A stretch of 64,000 nt of DNA from Carex sylvatica (GCA_964058845.1 CAXKVR010000065.1:1-64000), one strand, 5' to 3'. Positions 1 to 13,565 are shown, numbered from the stretch's first letter. Notes: generated by a model from the letters alone, not told the origin. Program-made: numbers and translations.

Positions 1-670
1 AACTTGGTTTGTGTCATATGTATTCCATAGGTTAATTTAGCATAGCTGTATAATTAATATCTGAATAAGCTGGATCGTTTTAAGCACTTTAGATCAGGTT
101 TGAAGCAAAATATGCTTAAGTTTTGTTGTATTTGATGTTTTTGAAGGTTGTTTGTTGTATTTGGTGTGGAAGTTAAGAGTATGAACTTAAGTATTTATAT
201 TTGTAAGACATGATATTATAAAATAGGGCATAGCTAATATAGTACAGTAGAATTAAACTAACTCGTAACCATTTTTTTTTTTAATTAGACGATTGAGATA
301 ATATAATTCATTACAGTCTTCCCATTAAATTTATCGGAATATTTAGTCAGAAGGGCAAAATTGTCAATTTACAATGAACTCTATTTCACTGATTCTCTGT
401 CTCTCTCGTCTCCAAAAAAAAACTCCATGCGCGAAAGCTCCCCCAACCGATGTGGTGCTCCTCCGCCTCGCTGACACACCGCCAATCACCGATTTTTCCT
501 TTCATTTCCTCCGCTTTCATCTCCGAAGTCTTCGTCGCCACAGAAAATCACCGTTCGCGTTACCTCCCCCTCCGTTATCTTTCATGATGTTAAAGTAGAC
601 CGGATTTTGAGGTGAATCAATTAAACACATTCAGATTCTCTTCCAAACGAGTTTTTGATCAAGAGAAAGA
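1..670. other. AT-rich flank and probable 5' leader of the broken gene at 679
   Basis: No supported gene. From about 370 to 600 the sequence becomes C/T-rich and less AT-rich, like a plant 5' UTR, just ahead of the broken dehydrogenase-like exon. A 74-codon open frame at 374-598 has no recognisable domain and is best read as leader sequence. Confidence 0.4.
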
Positions 671-678
671 AAGTGAAA

Positions 679-773
679 ATGGAGAATAGTTACAACTAGA
701 GGGTTTTGCTGACAGCTAGTGACGATGAGGTATCCAAGGAAATCGTGTATCACCTCGCCAAATTCGGATGCAG
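679..773 (+). pseudogene. first exon of a probable SDR/Rossmann-fold dehydrogenase, with nonsense codon
   Basis: An ATG at 679 opens a frame with a stop (TAG) at codon 7 (697-699). The frame then continues as RVLLTASDDEVSKEIVYHL and on to a GCAG|GTACTG donor at 773/774. A beta strand followed by a helix ending in a small-residue/Gly-Cys-Arg turn resembles the start of short-chain dehydrogenase/reductase proteins that bind NAD(P). Later exons could not be followed with confidence; a weak candidate lies near 1028-1130. The stop and the missing remainder point to a pseudogene. The SDR assignment is from recall of the family's N-terminal look and is tentative. Confidence 0.35.
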
Positions 774-829
774 GTACTGTGATTTGTGATTCTTTACTTT
801 ACTGCTCCAATTTCAAAGGAAATATGAGC

Positions 830-2880
830 TGAAATTAGTAATCCCAATTGCCAATATCCCCAATAATAGCCAATATTGGGTATATTTATGGTATTTCACT
901 ATAACATTATCCCAAATTGCCAATTCCATAACATTATTTGCTTTTACTTTAAAAGTACCATAATAGCCAAATATCCCCATAAAAATACCATAATAGCCAA
1001 TATAATTTTGATGTACCTGGACTTTAGAAAACAGTGTTGGACCAAGGCATCGACGCTTCCAGTTACCTAGTTATAACTTGTTACGAAATTGGCGCTTTTA
1101 ATGGAGCAAAGAGAAGAGAAAGAGGCGGAGACTGAGAAGATCAAAGGGGATTCCTTCATGTGCCTCTATTTGATAAAGCTCTCTCCTTACCAACCAATCT
1201 TGTCTTTTAAGGTATATCATTTTAATTACGAGCATTTTGTTGTTAGATAAGTGCTTATGTTTGTGGGTAGTTGGACATTTTGAGTTGCATATAAGGTGTT
1301 TGATCATTATCCCCTTAGAACAAGGAATGCACATCTTGTTTTGTGACTGGTACAACTGTTGTGTTATATGACAAATAGAAAGGATTTTAAAATCTTGTTA
1401 GTATGTACTGTCACAACTTGTAAGTCTAATGCACCAGTATAACACAGTCTATGTATGCCAACAGATTGATATGGTTGGAGGTAAATCCTGTCTTATCCCT
1501 TATTTTTTAAGGAAATTATTTGATTCCTTTTAATCCATGCAGGCCTTACCTGTTAGAGACTCTCGTACAGAGCCTTGCAATATTGACCATATGACTTGAA
1601 AACAGAAAATTCAGGTGTAACTACTTTTTTTTTTCTTATTAATGAATTTGTCAGGAGATAAAAACCCTCTGACCTTAACAAAAAAAAAAAAAAAAAGCAT
1701 GGTAATCTTGTTGAAGTGAGGTGGGTGTTTGCTGGATCACTAAAAATCTAATTTGTATTTTGAGACTTTATTGAAGGTACATGCTCATGTTTATATCAGG
1801 TTATTTTGCTATTGATTCTATCTGTTATTATTCTGTGAAATTTTGTATATTTGTCTTTTGGCTGACTTATAGTTTCTTCAATGGTGTCAATCTGACTCCC
1901 TACAACAAGAGAAACTTTTCAGTATGGTATAAACCTTGGTTTGTCTTTTGAAATGGATCTATAGCTCAAACATTTGGATAGAGTTCCTGAATTTTCAGGG
2001 GGGTGATGGTTCGAGCCCATCAAGGTCCTTATATAATATGTAATTTGAATTATAAAATTTATAAATAGATCCTCGTACTTCTTCAGTATTAAGAAAAAAA
2101 GGTTCAAACAGCACATAATTCATACCAGTACGGCCAGCTTCCTTGACATATTCAGTCACTTGAACAGACAAATCAAACTCGATTTTGGATTGATCCCTTG
2201 CCACTTCTAAACCTCGATAGGCTCAGTTTCAAAGATATTTGGCTCTCTGACCTTTTTCTTCCTTGGAGAAGTGCTTGCAGAAACTCCTTGGAGAAATACC
2301 CAAATCATGCTCTATTTCCTTTGTATCAAAACAAGAAAATGGTAATAATAAAGTGTTGTTATGTTTGTTGCTAGTATGACTCCAGAAAATAATTACTGTT
2401 AGCAGCTGACAAATTCTCAACTCAAGGAGTCAGGTATGATAATCTCTTGGGCATTGGTTTGCATTCCTGACATGATCACTTTTGTTGCAGCGGCTGGAGA
2501 GAAATGCAACGGAGAGAGACAAGCAGAGGAAATGGAGATGCCACTCGAGCCAGAGAGAAAGTGCCTAAGTAGTACAGGAAGGAATGACAAGCATGAAATG
2601 TTTGAAATATTTGGTTTGCAAACTCGTATAAAGGGATTGATCGATAGGGTTTTTTTGGTAAGACATCAATATTAATGTGTTTTCACGGAGGAAGAATCTT
2701 ATGAAGTAATGGACATCTCCAATGAAAATTTAAGGGCATTTTTGTCTGTGAGTTTATAAAATAATTAAAAGGGCATAAAAATAAAAATGTTAAATTTCTA
2801 TGGGGATATTGGCTATTATGGTATTTTTATGGGGATATTGGCTATTTCAAAAGTTTTGATAGAAATTTTCCCCATTTATT
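830..2880. repeat. region bounded by inverted short repeats, holding gene-like scraps
   Basis: A motif containing ATAGCCAATATCCCCATAAA and ACCATAATAGCCAATAT occurs around 955-1005 and, in inverted orientation, around 2797-2850. Between them are short protein-like stretches on both strands: one at about 2070-2204 (-) containing EFDLSVQVTEYVKEAGRTG, and one at about 2490-2570 (+) containing RLERNATERDKQRKWRC. I do not recognise their parent genes. This may be an old transposon that captured exons, or coincidental placement of a dispersed repeat. Confidence 0.3.
1955..2028 (+). tRNA. degenerate tRNA-like sequence
   Basis: The 74 bases have a near-complete acceptor stem (GGATCTA with AAGGTCC), a D-arm with TAGCTC, a poor anticodon arm, and a perfect 5-bp T-stem (GATGG/CCATC) around a canonical TTCGAGC loop. 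The anticodon loop is not seven bases in the best fold and the D-loop lacks the usual GG pattern. It is therefore probably a tRNA pseudogene or a tRNA-derived fragment rather than a working gene. Confidence 0.3.
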
Positions 2881-3573
2881 ATATCAGTTATAATGTTTCA
2901 TTACCAGCTTGAGTGCTATAGTTTACCTCTGCTAATTTTTTATGACTCCTTTTGCATTACCAGCACTCTAAAGTCAACTTTTTCCTAACCATTTTTCTCA
3001 TAATTGCAGGATATAATTCTTGATAAATCTCTAGACTGGCGTAGATCCATAAATAGAAAAATATTGAATGAGGAGCTTCTATTTATTTTGAAGGAGTTAA
3101 ATTGAAGAGAAATACAAATAATAGCACAAAGATATGGCCATAGTGATGATGCATGTAGATCACAGGAGGAAGTTGGCCATCATTTTAATGTTTTCATTTT
3201 TTAGTTTATTTTATTTTGTTGTTTTGCTTTGTTTTATTTTGCCTCTCTCAAAGCAAAGTTGTAATGTCTTTTAGAAAATTATTCTTTTATATAGTTAACA
3301 AGCCTCTTTTAATTTGTCAATACTTTCAAGATTAATTATACAATCTCATTGTTTTTGTCCTTCTATTATTTCTGTTAACCTGACTATCCATTTATATATA
3401 ACATGAATGGTTTTATAGAAATTTTCTTTGCTTTTTGCAAACAAATACGTATAAATGATTTGGTCAGATATGTTGATTATTTCTGCTGACCTATGGATTA
3501 TCGATTTATGTTCGCTGGTATAGGTAATTTGGGGGAAAAAAAAAAAGGAAAATGACAGTTGCAACCAATTACT

Positions 3574-3739
3574 GTAGTCAAATTAATTTTAATGTACTAT
3601 AGACAAATCCTATAAAATATTGAGGTTGTCTATAGTTTAGTAAACCTATTTTGGTTGTAGTCAAATTAATTTTGATGTACTATAGACAAATTCTATAAAA
3701 TATTGAGGATGTCTATAGTTTAGTAAACCTATTTTGATT
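3574..3739. repeat. tandem duplication, 83-bp unit x2
   Basis: Two adjacent copies of an 83-bp unit (3574-3656 and 3657-3739) begin GTAGTCAAATTAATTTT and differ at only a few bases. A short third partial copy may follow. No coding content. Confidence 0.8.
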
Positions 3740-4497
3740 ATAGTACAGCAAAATTATTACAATTCATTTTCTAATCCATCATGACATTCAGCTTAATTCA
3801 TGCTGAGATATAGATGCTCTAAGCATGCATCTGCCATATTAAGCCCCAAATCAGAACTTAATTAATTCATGCACGTTTGTTTGGACCAGTGTTGTAAAAA
3901 ATAGTTGTTTAAATTGATTAATTAGTTAATTAGTTGTTGGCAACGATTAAATTGATATAGATTTTCTCAACTAATCGGTCGAATATCTAATTAGAGCTGA
4001 TTATTCTAGATTAATTGCTTGAATATATTATATATATATATGTCTGACAAGTGCATACAAGTGCATACCGCTATTTACAACATTGGTTTGGACTGTTGGA
4101 CAATATGTTTTTTTTTTTTTCAAATCGGAATGCTTGCCAATTTAAGTTGAGTCAAGATGTAATAATAATATTGCAAACTTATTCATTCACAATAAAAATG
4201 GGTATTTTAATCTAACGATTTCATCTTATAATTTAAAATTTTACAACTTTTCTAATTATATATTATCTGATGATTTCAAATCAAATAGGCCGTTTGTTCT
4301 ATCTAAACAGTAAACAAGATTGCGCAAGCCCATTATAAATTGTGTCCATTTCACACATCCAGCCCAAGAAATTCAAAACTTTGAACTAAAGTCTGTTTAC
4401 AAATTGTGCCCATTATTGACAACACACACACTCAATGGCCTCATTTATATTTGTTGCACATTATTTGGATTTTGGACAATCTAAATAACAATAGAGG

Positions 4498-4997
4498 TAG
4501 GGGTGTAAACAGATACGGATAATCCGCTCCGTATTCGCTCCGTATCTGGATTAAACGGATATGGATAATTTTATGAATGTGAATATCTGTATCCGTATCC
4601 GCAATTCGAAATTACTCTCAACCAACTTTAACTTTACTGCTCCGGATAGAAGTTGTTATTATTTCATATTCATTTCAGTCTTAGTTGTGGTATAAATGAT
4701 AATACAATATGGTTTTCAATTTAACCTCTTTTTTACTAGTGATAGTGCTAAAATAACTCAATTTCATTTCTTTTTACCTCCATTTTTTCATTCTCTATTA
4801 TTTTTCATTCAAGACTTTATTCTATGAATGTAGTATGCTTTTAGTCTCTGCTAAATTGATTTTAGTCATTGTTTCAAGACAACAACAAGTCACTTTTTTG
4901 TATCTTACAGTGCATAACTTAATTATCCGATAATTATCCGCTCCGTATCCATATTCGAATCCGTATCTGTTGATTATCCGCTCCGTTTACACCCCTA
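4498..4997. mobile_element. hAT-type MITE, TIR TAGGGGTGTAAAC
   Basis: Terminal inverted repeats TAGGGGTGTAAAC and GTTTACACCCCTA bound a 500-bp AT-rich insert. The subterminal regions carry repeated CCGCTCCGTATC-like units. A perfect 8-bp target duplication AATAGAGG lies at 4490-4497 and 4998-5005. The 8-bp duplication and the TAGGG-type ends place it in the hAT superfamily. It has no coding capacity, so it is non-autonomous. Confidence 0.88.
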
Positions 4998-5099
4998 AAT
5001 AGAGGTCATATTTTGCATTTGAGTTTTTCAAAGGAGATCAGCATATCACAGCTCACCAATTTATTCACAGAATGATATCTAAAATTGATCAATTGTTAT

Positions 5100-5745
5100 A
5101 AGTTCTTGTATAAGTTATTTTATGTATTTATTTACTTATTTATTTACTGTTATATCTTGTACTAAATGAATTTGAAAATTTAAAATTTTGCATGTTCATG
5201 CATCACTCATGAAGTAGATGAATTACAATAGTTTGGAGTCGTCGTTTGAAGCCAATCCGATATACATTTGGAGTTGTGCTTTCCAAACCGTCCTGGTGTG
5301 AGCACATTACACCCTAGCTTTGCTTAAACTTATAATTAACATAGTATGAGAAACTAGGAGCAAAGCAAGGGTGTGTGTGTTGTGCTCACCAAGAGGAGTT
5401 GGTGAGCACAAATTTTAAAATTTATTTAATTAGCTTCAAACGACGAATTTAAAACGTTCAAACCCATCTATTTCACGAGTTATTCATATACATACAAAAT
5501 TTTAAAAGTTTAGAATTCATTTAGTACAAAGTCAAGCAGTCAAAAATTAACTTTTTATAAGTTATTTTATGGATTCATTTTTTCATCATTTTTTTACTGC
5601 TTGATTTTATACTAAATGAATTCAAAAAATTTAAAATTTTACATGTGTACGCATCACTCGTGAAGTACATGATTTTCAACGGTTTGAATTCTTCATTTAA
5701 ATCTAATTTATTAAATTTTTGAAATTGTGTTTGCTAAAATTTTTT
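5100..5745. mobile_element. two abutting Mutator-type MITE copies (one partial, one near complete)
   Basis: The segment 5399-5741 has imperfect long inverted arms, each running from a TTGGTGAGCACA-like end through AATTTATT and a TTCAAACC block. The core AAGTCAAGCAGTCAAA is shared with the elements at 7224 and 45431. The segment 5100-5392 looks like half of a second copy. The junction makes a perfect hairpin, TGTGCTCACCAA (5381-5392) with TTGGTGAGCACA (5399-5410). Confidence 0.55.
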
Positions 5746-7223
5746 TGTACAACACACTATGCTTAGAATCTAGTCCATTAAAAATTTATATCATTAATTT
5801 TTGTGCAAGAAAAAAATTAGTTTTTTTTCTAAATCAGTTCTCTCTCTTTGGAACTAGGAGCTTGTAGAAGTTCTGTATTATCTAGTTTTTACTTAGAATT
5901 AATAATTATATGGAATCAAGTTCATATAAAACAACCATCTTCTTCGGTCCAGAAGTAATAACATATAATTATACTCAATTCAGTTAATTAGTTTAATTAA
6001 ATTTTAAAAACATAACAGAAATGATAACTTAAATCTTATATCTATATATTTTTCTACAAAAATAAAAAAGTGGCTCGATTCAGATAATCGACATAAATCA
6101 ATTCAGTACACAATGCAACAAACTTTGAAAATCTATCTAATTATAGCATTGTTCTTTCTTTAAACTAACCGAAAACTAAGAATATATATGAATAATGTTA
6201 ACAATATCAATTACTACAAAATAGAGTACAAAACCAAAATTTTATTCTTACGACTTTTCTTAATTAAATTTGCTATTTTAACAAAGACTGCCATTTTTGT
6301 AGCTAAATTGAATTTTCTTTCATGAAAAATTATAAAAAAAGTTTGCTTTGAATGCAAAAAACTCTATTTATTAATAATTAATGCTCCTGCCAAATAATAT
6401 CATGATAATGAAAAATTATAAAAAATTTAAGTTTCACTCAAATCTAGAGTGTGACAAAAATAATTTGAGAATAATAATATAAAAAAAATAATTAATTAAA
6501 TTATAAAATGCATTATTATATTTTTTTTCAATATTTTTTAATTGAAATTATATATTACATTCACATAAGTTCAATATTATATAACTAAATTATATCTAGA
6601 TTTTTTTCCAATAATTTATATAATCAACATAATATATGTTGATACTTACATTTATTTTTATGTGTTAATATTACGTTTTGTTTGTTTAAATAAATATCCA
6701 CTAAATATATTAGTTTTTATTGATTTTCTCTTATATCTTATGATGTGTTGCTACTCAGGAGTCTTAAAATGATGTTTTAAAAAATCATAGATTTTTTTAG
6801 AGTTATTGTATTAAAGTTCAATATTTAGATGTATACATATAAAAAGAAAGCTCTAGTTCTAATAAAATAATGATCATTATATAGTTTGATCTATGTTCAC
6901 ATAATATAACTCTCTGCTATACTTGCATGCAAATTACATTTCCGATTCATACCATTGATTGATGTGTTTAGATAATTTTGGTATAACAGGTTATGCAATT
7001 AGAGAGGGTATATATTTCACATTTTTATTTGCACTAATGAATTTTATCCCTAGAAGCAGAGCTAAATTGTGATGGTGATTGTCGGTATTCAAATTAAATT
7101 TGTATAATTAAAATCAAATGATCATAATTTACGATGGAGGGAGGGTGCTATTTTGAGAACAACAATTAAATTATATAGATAAAATTGCATAGATAAATTT
7201 ACGATGCTAGGCTTGATTTTGAT

Positions 7224-7623
7224 GAGTCTGGCTAGTATGATATCAGTGTCATTTCAGCCTATATAACACAAACTCTAAAACCTATCGAATTGATTTCAAA
7301 TGAAAAATCCAACCTAACAGTTCAAACCCATCTACTTCATTAGTTGTACGTTACATGCAAAATTTATAATTTTTCGAATTTATTTAGTATCAAGTCAAGC
7401 AGTCAAATGTGTGAGTTCTTAAGTTAATTTTAATACATTCATTTTTCAATATCTTTGACCACTTGATTTGATACTAAAATAACTAGACAATATAAAAGGT
7501 TTGCATGTAAATGCATCACTCATAAAGTAAATCGGTTTGAACGGTTTGAATTAGTCGTTTGAAGTCTACCAATCAATTTTGTAGTTAGTGTCATATGACA
7601 CCAATGTCATACTAGCCGGACTC
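7224..7623. mobile_element. Mutator-type MITE, 9-bp TSD
   Basis: A 400-bp element with inverted ends GAGTCTGGCTAGTATGA and TCATACTAGCCGGACTC, followed by longer imperfect arms. A perfect 9-bp target duplication GATTTTGAT lies at 7215-7223 and 7624-7632. The 9-bp duplication with long arms is typical of Mutator-like elements. Non-coding. A sibling lies at 45431-45837. Confidence 0.85.
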
Positions 7624-7639
7624 GATTTTGATATCTAAA

Positions 7640-9870
7640 TTTTATAAATAAAATTGCATTTTTCACATAGACAATATTTTTACTATTTGCAACAAAATTC
7701 ATCAATTTATTTTATTTAAAGTTACCTATTATTTTTTTGTTGAATTCATGTCTGGTTTATCGTTTGCACAATTTTAATTTGTTTCCTCAGCCTTTTGTTT
7801 TGAACATATAAATTAATTAGATAATTAATAAACAACCTAATGTATTTCTACGAAAATTGATATAAAAATATAAATGTTTCTTTTGCATTGAGCATTGAAC
7901 TCTCCAAATAACAGTGTCTTCGTACAAACAGAAAAAAAAAAAGACAATAAATCAAGACATTCTTGCATTCTCATTTAAAGAATTAAAAACGAAGAAGATT
8001 TTGAAAGCAATTTTCACAAAAAAAAAAAATTAACCTTTTTTTCTTACTATTCCGTATTCAATTTAAAAAGTAACCTTATCAGTTAACAATAACAAATTAA
8101 CCTTTTTTCTAATTTTTACTATTACGTATTTAATTTAAAAAGTAATTATAAATATTAACTCTTTTTATATTATTTAGATTGCCATTTTTCAAACTATATT
8201 ATATACTTACTCAAATACCAAAGATCATACACAATTCTATTAACAATTCAAAAAGAAATAAATTGTGATCGAACAAGTCTGCTCCAAAAATTTAAGTGAG
8301 CAATTAAATATTCAAAACTAACATCTTCAGTCTCTACCAAAAAATAAAAAAAGTTCAAAACCTCTGCTAATTGTTATCATAGGTTGAGATCAGAGCATGC
8401 AATCTTAATTCCCCGCATAAAAGATGTTCACTTCATCATAGTTATTAAACTTAATAAAAAAAAAATACAAAGTGCAAATTTTAAGATGATTTGAAATCAT
8501 TGCAACTTGTAAAATTCTGTAAAATTTCAGAAGAGCATCATTACTCTTCATTAAAATTACAGTCAAACAAGACCCTTTACAAACGGGAGACTAAACACCT
8601 CGGATACTCCATTGCCTCTTTTTGAAGCCCACTAACAGTAGATAATGATGAAACGAGTCATTTAGTTGTTACAACAAAACTCGTTTCATAAAATCAAAAT
8701 ATATTTCCACCACAGAAGAACTCATATTTGGTTTAATGCGGCGCCGGAGGAAGCAAAGGCGCGTGCCAGAACCTGGTCGAAGTGGGCCCACCACGTGCTT
8801 ATCCATATGAAATTTACTTATAATAAAATATTTATAGTTATATTTTCAAGAGGAAAATAAAATAAAAAATGTTATATCAGAATCTCTGGGACTCTGCTCT
8901 GAGAGATCTCTTTGTCCCTTCTGTAGTTCTGTTGCCCCTGTGCTCTTTCTGTCTTCAATTTAAGTTTTTCATGTCTCAAATCATTTTTCCCTAAATATAT
9001 GCACCAGTCTTTACTTTTAAAATTTAAATTTAAATATAAAAATAAAATAATTTGATATAATTTTCTCAATGCACACATAAAAAAAATCATGACTTTTGAT
9101 TATTTGATTAATTTTCAGAACTTACAAAAATACATCAATATGGATAAATTATGGATATTGATGTCTCAACTTATTGATTTATATTAAATTAAAATAAAAA
9201 GTGATACTTTTATGTGGATATGGAAAAAATAATGTAGTCCATGTCTAATAATTTTATTTTGACATATAAATTTAGAATTTTGTTATTCGAAATTAAAAAA
9301 ATAAAGGTATTTAAACACTCTTCCACTTTAATACATATATGCATGGTTCTACCTGCTGCAACAATATTTTACAGTTAAATTTAAGGTATATATGGAGAAT
9401 AGAACTTGCTTGGGGCGTGGTAAGTAAAATTAAAAGGAAGTATATAATAAATTATTTTAAAATGTTAGTGTTTGATAGTACTGAAGTAAATAAATAATAT
9501 AATTTTAATAAATAAATTACTTAATTGTCCTTATTTACTATGTTAAGAATTGTTGTTAGTAAGAAACTAAGAATAAAAGATTGTTAGAAATTTGTGTTTT
9601 TATCTTTACCCACTTTTAATTTCTAAGTCTTTCATTTCTCTATACCTCCTCTCTTTCTTATGCTAAAAGAATGAGATGTAGTGAGAACAAACTTGTGATG
9701 CATACACAAATATATGCTTAAATATCTCTGTGCGTGCATCACAACTAAAGAAATGACATATTGTTTTGAAAAATCGACTGATTAGAAGACCGAACATTTC
9801 TCTCACATAGACTATATATTTTAGTTTTTTATTTTAAATAAAGAGTAAGATGGATATTTTATACAGTTAG
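7640..9870. other. AT-rich intergenic DNA, no gene seen
   Basis: No open frame with recognisable domains. The stretch near 8740-8810 is more GC-rich (around GGCGCCGGAGG) but gives no recognisable protein. Short inverted words flank 8650-8690. Confidence 0.5.
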
Positions 9871-9876
9871 AATGAG

Positions 9877-10012
9877 TATTAAAAGAAAATATAATAAATT
9901 GGATAAATTTGTGAGTTATTAAAAGAGTAAATATGATATTACGAGCTTTTGAGGTGGAATTAGTAATTTCAAGGTTTTTGAGAAGTATACATGAAATTCC
10001 CTCAATTTTTGT
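9877..10012. mobile_element. terminal fragment of the GGGAATTTCATGTATA-TIR element family
   Basis: The stretch ending GTATACATGAAATTCCC, together with its inner sequence (TAAATTTGTGAG, then AAATATGATATTA), matches the right arms of the complete elements at 34896-35688 and 63081-63626. No left arm was found nearby, so this is a solo end or a deleted copy. Confidence 0.55.
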
Positions 10013-10352
10013 AATTCCTTTTTAGTTTAGCTCATGTTCCTTATTCTAATTCTTTCTTTATATATTATATTTGTTCCATGTAATTTGAATATGTTTTCAT
10101 GATGAAAATTAGGTGAATAGAAAAATGTGGTGAACTATGGAGAATACTCTAGAAAATTTTAATTATACATTTTGGGGGTAAAAGTTTTCGTGCATTTAAA
10201 TTTTTGTGTAAAATATTAAAAGAATGCTTAGAATATTTTATTTTCATAATAAAATGGTCGTGACTTGACCTCTCGACATTTTTATTTTTACCAAAAAAAA
10301 ATTTATTTTATTAAAAATAATCAAAATTTAAAAATAATTTTAAAAATACCCT

Positions 10353-10799
10353 AGCCGTGGAAATTTTCCACGGTTCCAAATTTTGTTTTTTTTTTTTTAT
10401 AAAAAACAGAAATTTGTATTTACTTTTTATTTTTTTATGAAAATATTAGAATGTTGGATATATTTCTTTGAAAATAGATGAAATACAATATAATTTGATT
10501 TATTAGAAAGACTGTAAGAAATAATCCGATCAATATTTTTCAGGCCGGATTTTTCGCGGCTGTAAGAAAAATTAATATATTTCATTATGTGTTCTTGTAA
10601 AAAAATAAAAATGCATGAATTCTGAGTTATTGATCCCGGTTCAAAAGTCACTTCTAGGTAATATAGAAATTATTGTGATTCTTCTAGTACATTTAATTTA
10701 TAAAAAGTTGTATCTATTTTTAAAAAAAATAAAAACTTGAAGTTATTTAATGATTGTTATTCAAAAAAAATTCTCAAAATAGATACAACTTTTTATAAA
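10353..10799. repeat. short perfect hairpins
   Basis: A 19-bp palindrome CCGTGGAAATTTTCCACGG lies at about 10353-10371. A 24-bp perfect inverted repeat lies at 10697-10720 and 10776-10799, with arms containing ATAAAAAGTTGTATCTA and a 55-bp loop. The second is likely a tiny MITE. Nothing coding. Confidence 0.65.
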
Positions 10800-13340
10800 C
10801 ATAAAGCACTATGTCTATCAAAATTAAATTATAAACATAATATTCATATATTATTATTTAAATTTTGCCTTACAATTTTCTAAAAAAATATTTCAAATTC
10901 AGTAAAAATCTCATATGAAGTGATCTTATTAGCTAGTTTTCTTTCTCAATATAAATAAGCATGTAATATTTGAGAAACTCGTCACCTATCTTATTTCGAA
11001 GCCTATTTTTCACGAGTTTCATGACTGAAAATGCTCAATATAAATCACTTTATCCGTAATTCCATACACAAATTATTCTTGACAATTGATATATATAACT
11101 TTTTTTTACACTAATTTAATAGTTTAATAGATGAAAATATAAATTTACAAAAAAAAAAAAAAACACAAACCTCAATTTAAGAGTGAACTGATTTAAAAAG
11201 GTGAAGATGTAAAATTTCACACTGCATGTGGCGCGCTGCCATTGGCCATTGCCCATTGGATAACATGAGAAGTGAATTTTGTATGGAAGGTGATTTTTTT
11301 TCGCTAACAACCAAATGGAAATATGCATGGTCAGCATGGAGAATGTTGCTTTACTATTTTGCTGTGTTGTTTTTGTTTCAAACAATTTCATGTGTGCTGC
11401 TGCTAGTTGGTGGATAATGGAAGGAGATTGTCTTTTACTTTTTATTGGCTGTGTTTTTTTTCTTTTCTTTATGGGTATGATCTTTTTTAGACTAGAAATG
11501 ATTAATTTTTTTTTCACTGCATAAATACAAAAATTGAAGCGTCCAAATAAAAATAAAGCCTAGTATGATGTAATTTTGATTTTTAAAATGTGACTAATGT
11601 TATCTTGATATTTATTTTTATAAAATTACAAATTTCTTGGTGTATGCATTGAATTTTAACTTTTTGAGATTTAATTTCTCTTATTCAGTTTAGCTGAACA
11701 AACTGAAATTGAATTCAGTTTAAATGGTTTGATTGTTATTCGGTTGGATTTTTAAAAACCGGAAAAGAGTTTGATTTAGCTATTTTACTTTGGTTTCAAT
11801 TAAACCAACGGTTTGAACACTCCTATACGGTAGTCATATTTTTTTTTCACAACCCACTAACTCATATTCATCAGTTTGCCTCTATTCGCTACTGATTGTC
11901 ATAGATCAGTATTTTCATTTTCATTTGTAGCTCCTCTTTGCCTCTTCGCTCTGAGCACTTTATGAAAGAATCAAAGAAACAATGAAAAAAATAAGCGAAA
12001 CAAGTGCACGAAAAGAAAAAAGAAGGATTGGCAACATTGATAGTCAGATAACTGGTAACTCAAATTTTTTTTTTACTAATAATCGTAATTGATTTTACTA
12101 TTACTGTTTTTTTCTATTCCTTGCTCAAATTTTGACTGGCCAATAGGTCTTGATAAAAAGAAATTCAGGTATAATATTGCAAAATATTTTTATGAAGGTA
12201 CTGATGCATGTCTGAGCATCTAAATCTCTGTTGGCGGCACTGTAGCAAAGCTATATGCATGTATAGTGCCATATCAGAGCCTGGTTTTGTAATTGTACCA
12301 GCAATGTACGTATGGCAATGCAATCCTCCGTGGACTGACAAGCTCGATTTGCCTCAGAGGGCCAGTATACTGTCAGAACTATTAATGTATATATATATTT
12401 AACAAAAAAAAGTATGTATATATATATATATATATCCCAACATGAGGCATGCATGCAAGCCCCACTGCTGTGCTGTGTTTTTGTTGCCATGGATACTATG
12501 ATTTGATATGATATGATATATGATATTATTATTAATATGTCAAGTGTGAACCCATTGAATTGAATCTCACGTGTCTCATTAATTAAAAAATGAAATGGAT
12601 TTTCTGTGGCACCTTTAATCAAACACAAGAACACAATATGAATCTGCTCAATTCACACTTGTTCACTTTGTTTTTCTATGTAGTCATTGAACATTTCTTT
12701 TTTTTAATCAAGTCATTATGTTATTTTTTCGTCTAAATTATTAACAAATTATGTTATTATTTTGAACAGAAAACATTGCGGAGTGACTTGATTATAACAA
12801 ATAAAAAATTTAATGGTAAGACAAATTAAACTTAAGTGACTATTTTTTGTGTGGAACATAAATAGATTGTAAATTGCAAAAGGATCAATGGAAAAATTAA
12901 ATGATATTTTCCTTCATTTAATTTATTATTAATCTTTAATTATAATTACATTGACCATATTATCCTTCATCCGAAATTAGTTTGAGCAATTTTATTTTAA
13001 ATTAATTAGTTTACGAAAAATATTAACTAAAATATTAACTGTAATTACCAATACTGTATTTTAATAACACTTTAGACAAGCAAGTATTATGTGCTTGGAG
13101 GGCACATGTATAATTAAACTCAAATTGAAATGAAGTAAACAAAAAATAAATAAAACAAAGCTACTTTCAGAATGTACCAAATTGGTACGGCCAATTTTGG
13201 ATTCATAAGTCATAACTGATTTTTTGAAAAATCTGGATTAAACTAATTAATTAGTTATTTGGGTGAAGGTATGCATCGAGTTTAACAAAGACATAATTAC
13301 ATAAAAATTGTAGCAAATATTTTTTTCCTATAGAATACAT
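10800..13340. other. AT-rich DNA without a supported gene
   Basis: Open frames here, including one of 133 codons at 11116-11517 (-), are low complexity (poly-Lys or poly-Phe) and show no domain. A block at about 11700-11830 carrying CGGTT/AACCG words resembles the hAT-like repeats at 46945 and 58786. Confidence 0.5.
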
Positions 13341-13344
13341 TTTA

Positions 13345-13565
13345 GGAAACAATTTGGGTCCGATGTCCATCAAACTTAAATTTGAGTCTGATAGATTTTT
13401 TCAGTCCGTCAAATCCACTTTTAGATCCGTGTGCGCTAAATTTGTACAAATATTAAAGTGAACATGTACGAATATTGAAGTGGTGCACACAGATTTTGAA
13501 ACGGATTGGAAAGACATTAGACTGAAATTTAAGTCCGATAAATATTGGACCCAAATTATTCCCCT
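13345..13565. repeat. foldback element, imperfect inverted repeat
   Basis: The left arm starts around AATTTGGGTCCGATGTCC and the right arm ends with GGACCCAAATTATTCCCC. The arms are about 100 bp each and pair across a centre near 13455. It is probably a small foldback MITE; target duplications were not resolved. Confidence 0.6.

Noticed and set aside
374..598. 74-codon Pro/Ser-rich open frame
   Set aside because: Composition and position fit a pyrimidine-rich 5' leader of the broken gene at 679.
11116..11517. 133-codon open frame on the minus strand
   Set aside because: Low-complexity Lys- and Phe-rich translation from AT-rich DNA, no domain and no splice context.
12208..12634. Open frames near the GTATATATATAT tract
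   Set aside because: Repeat-derived Tyr/Ile runs and no supporting motifs.
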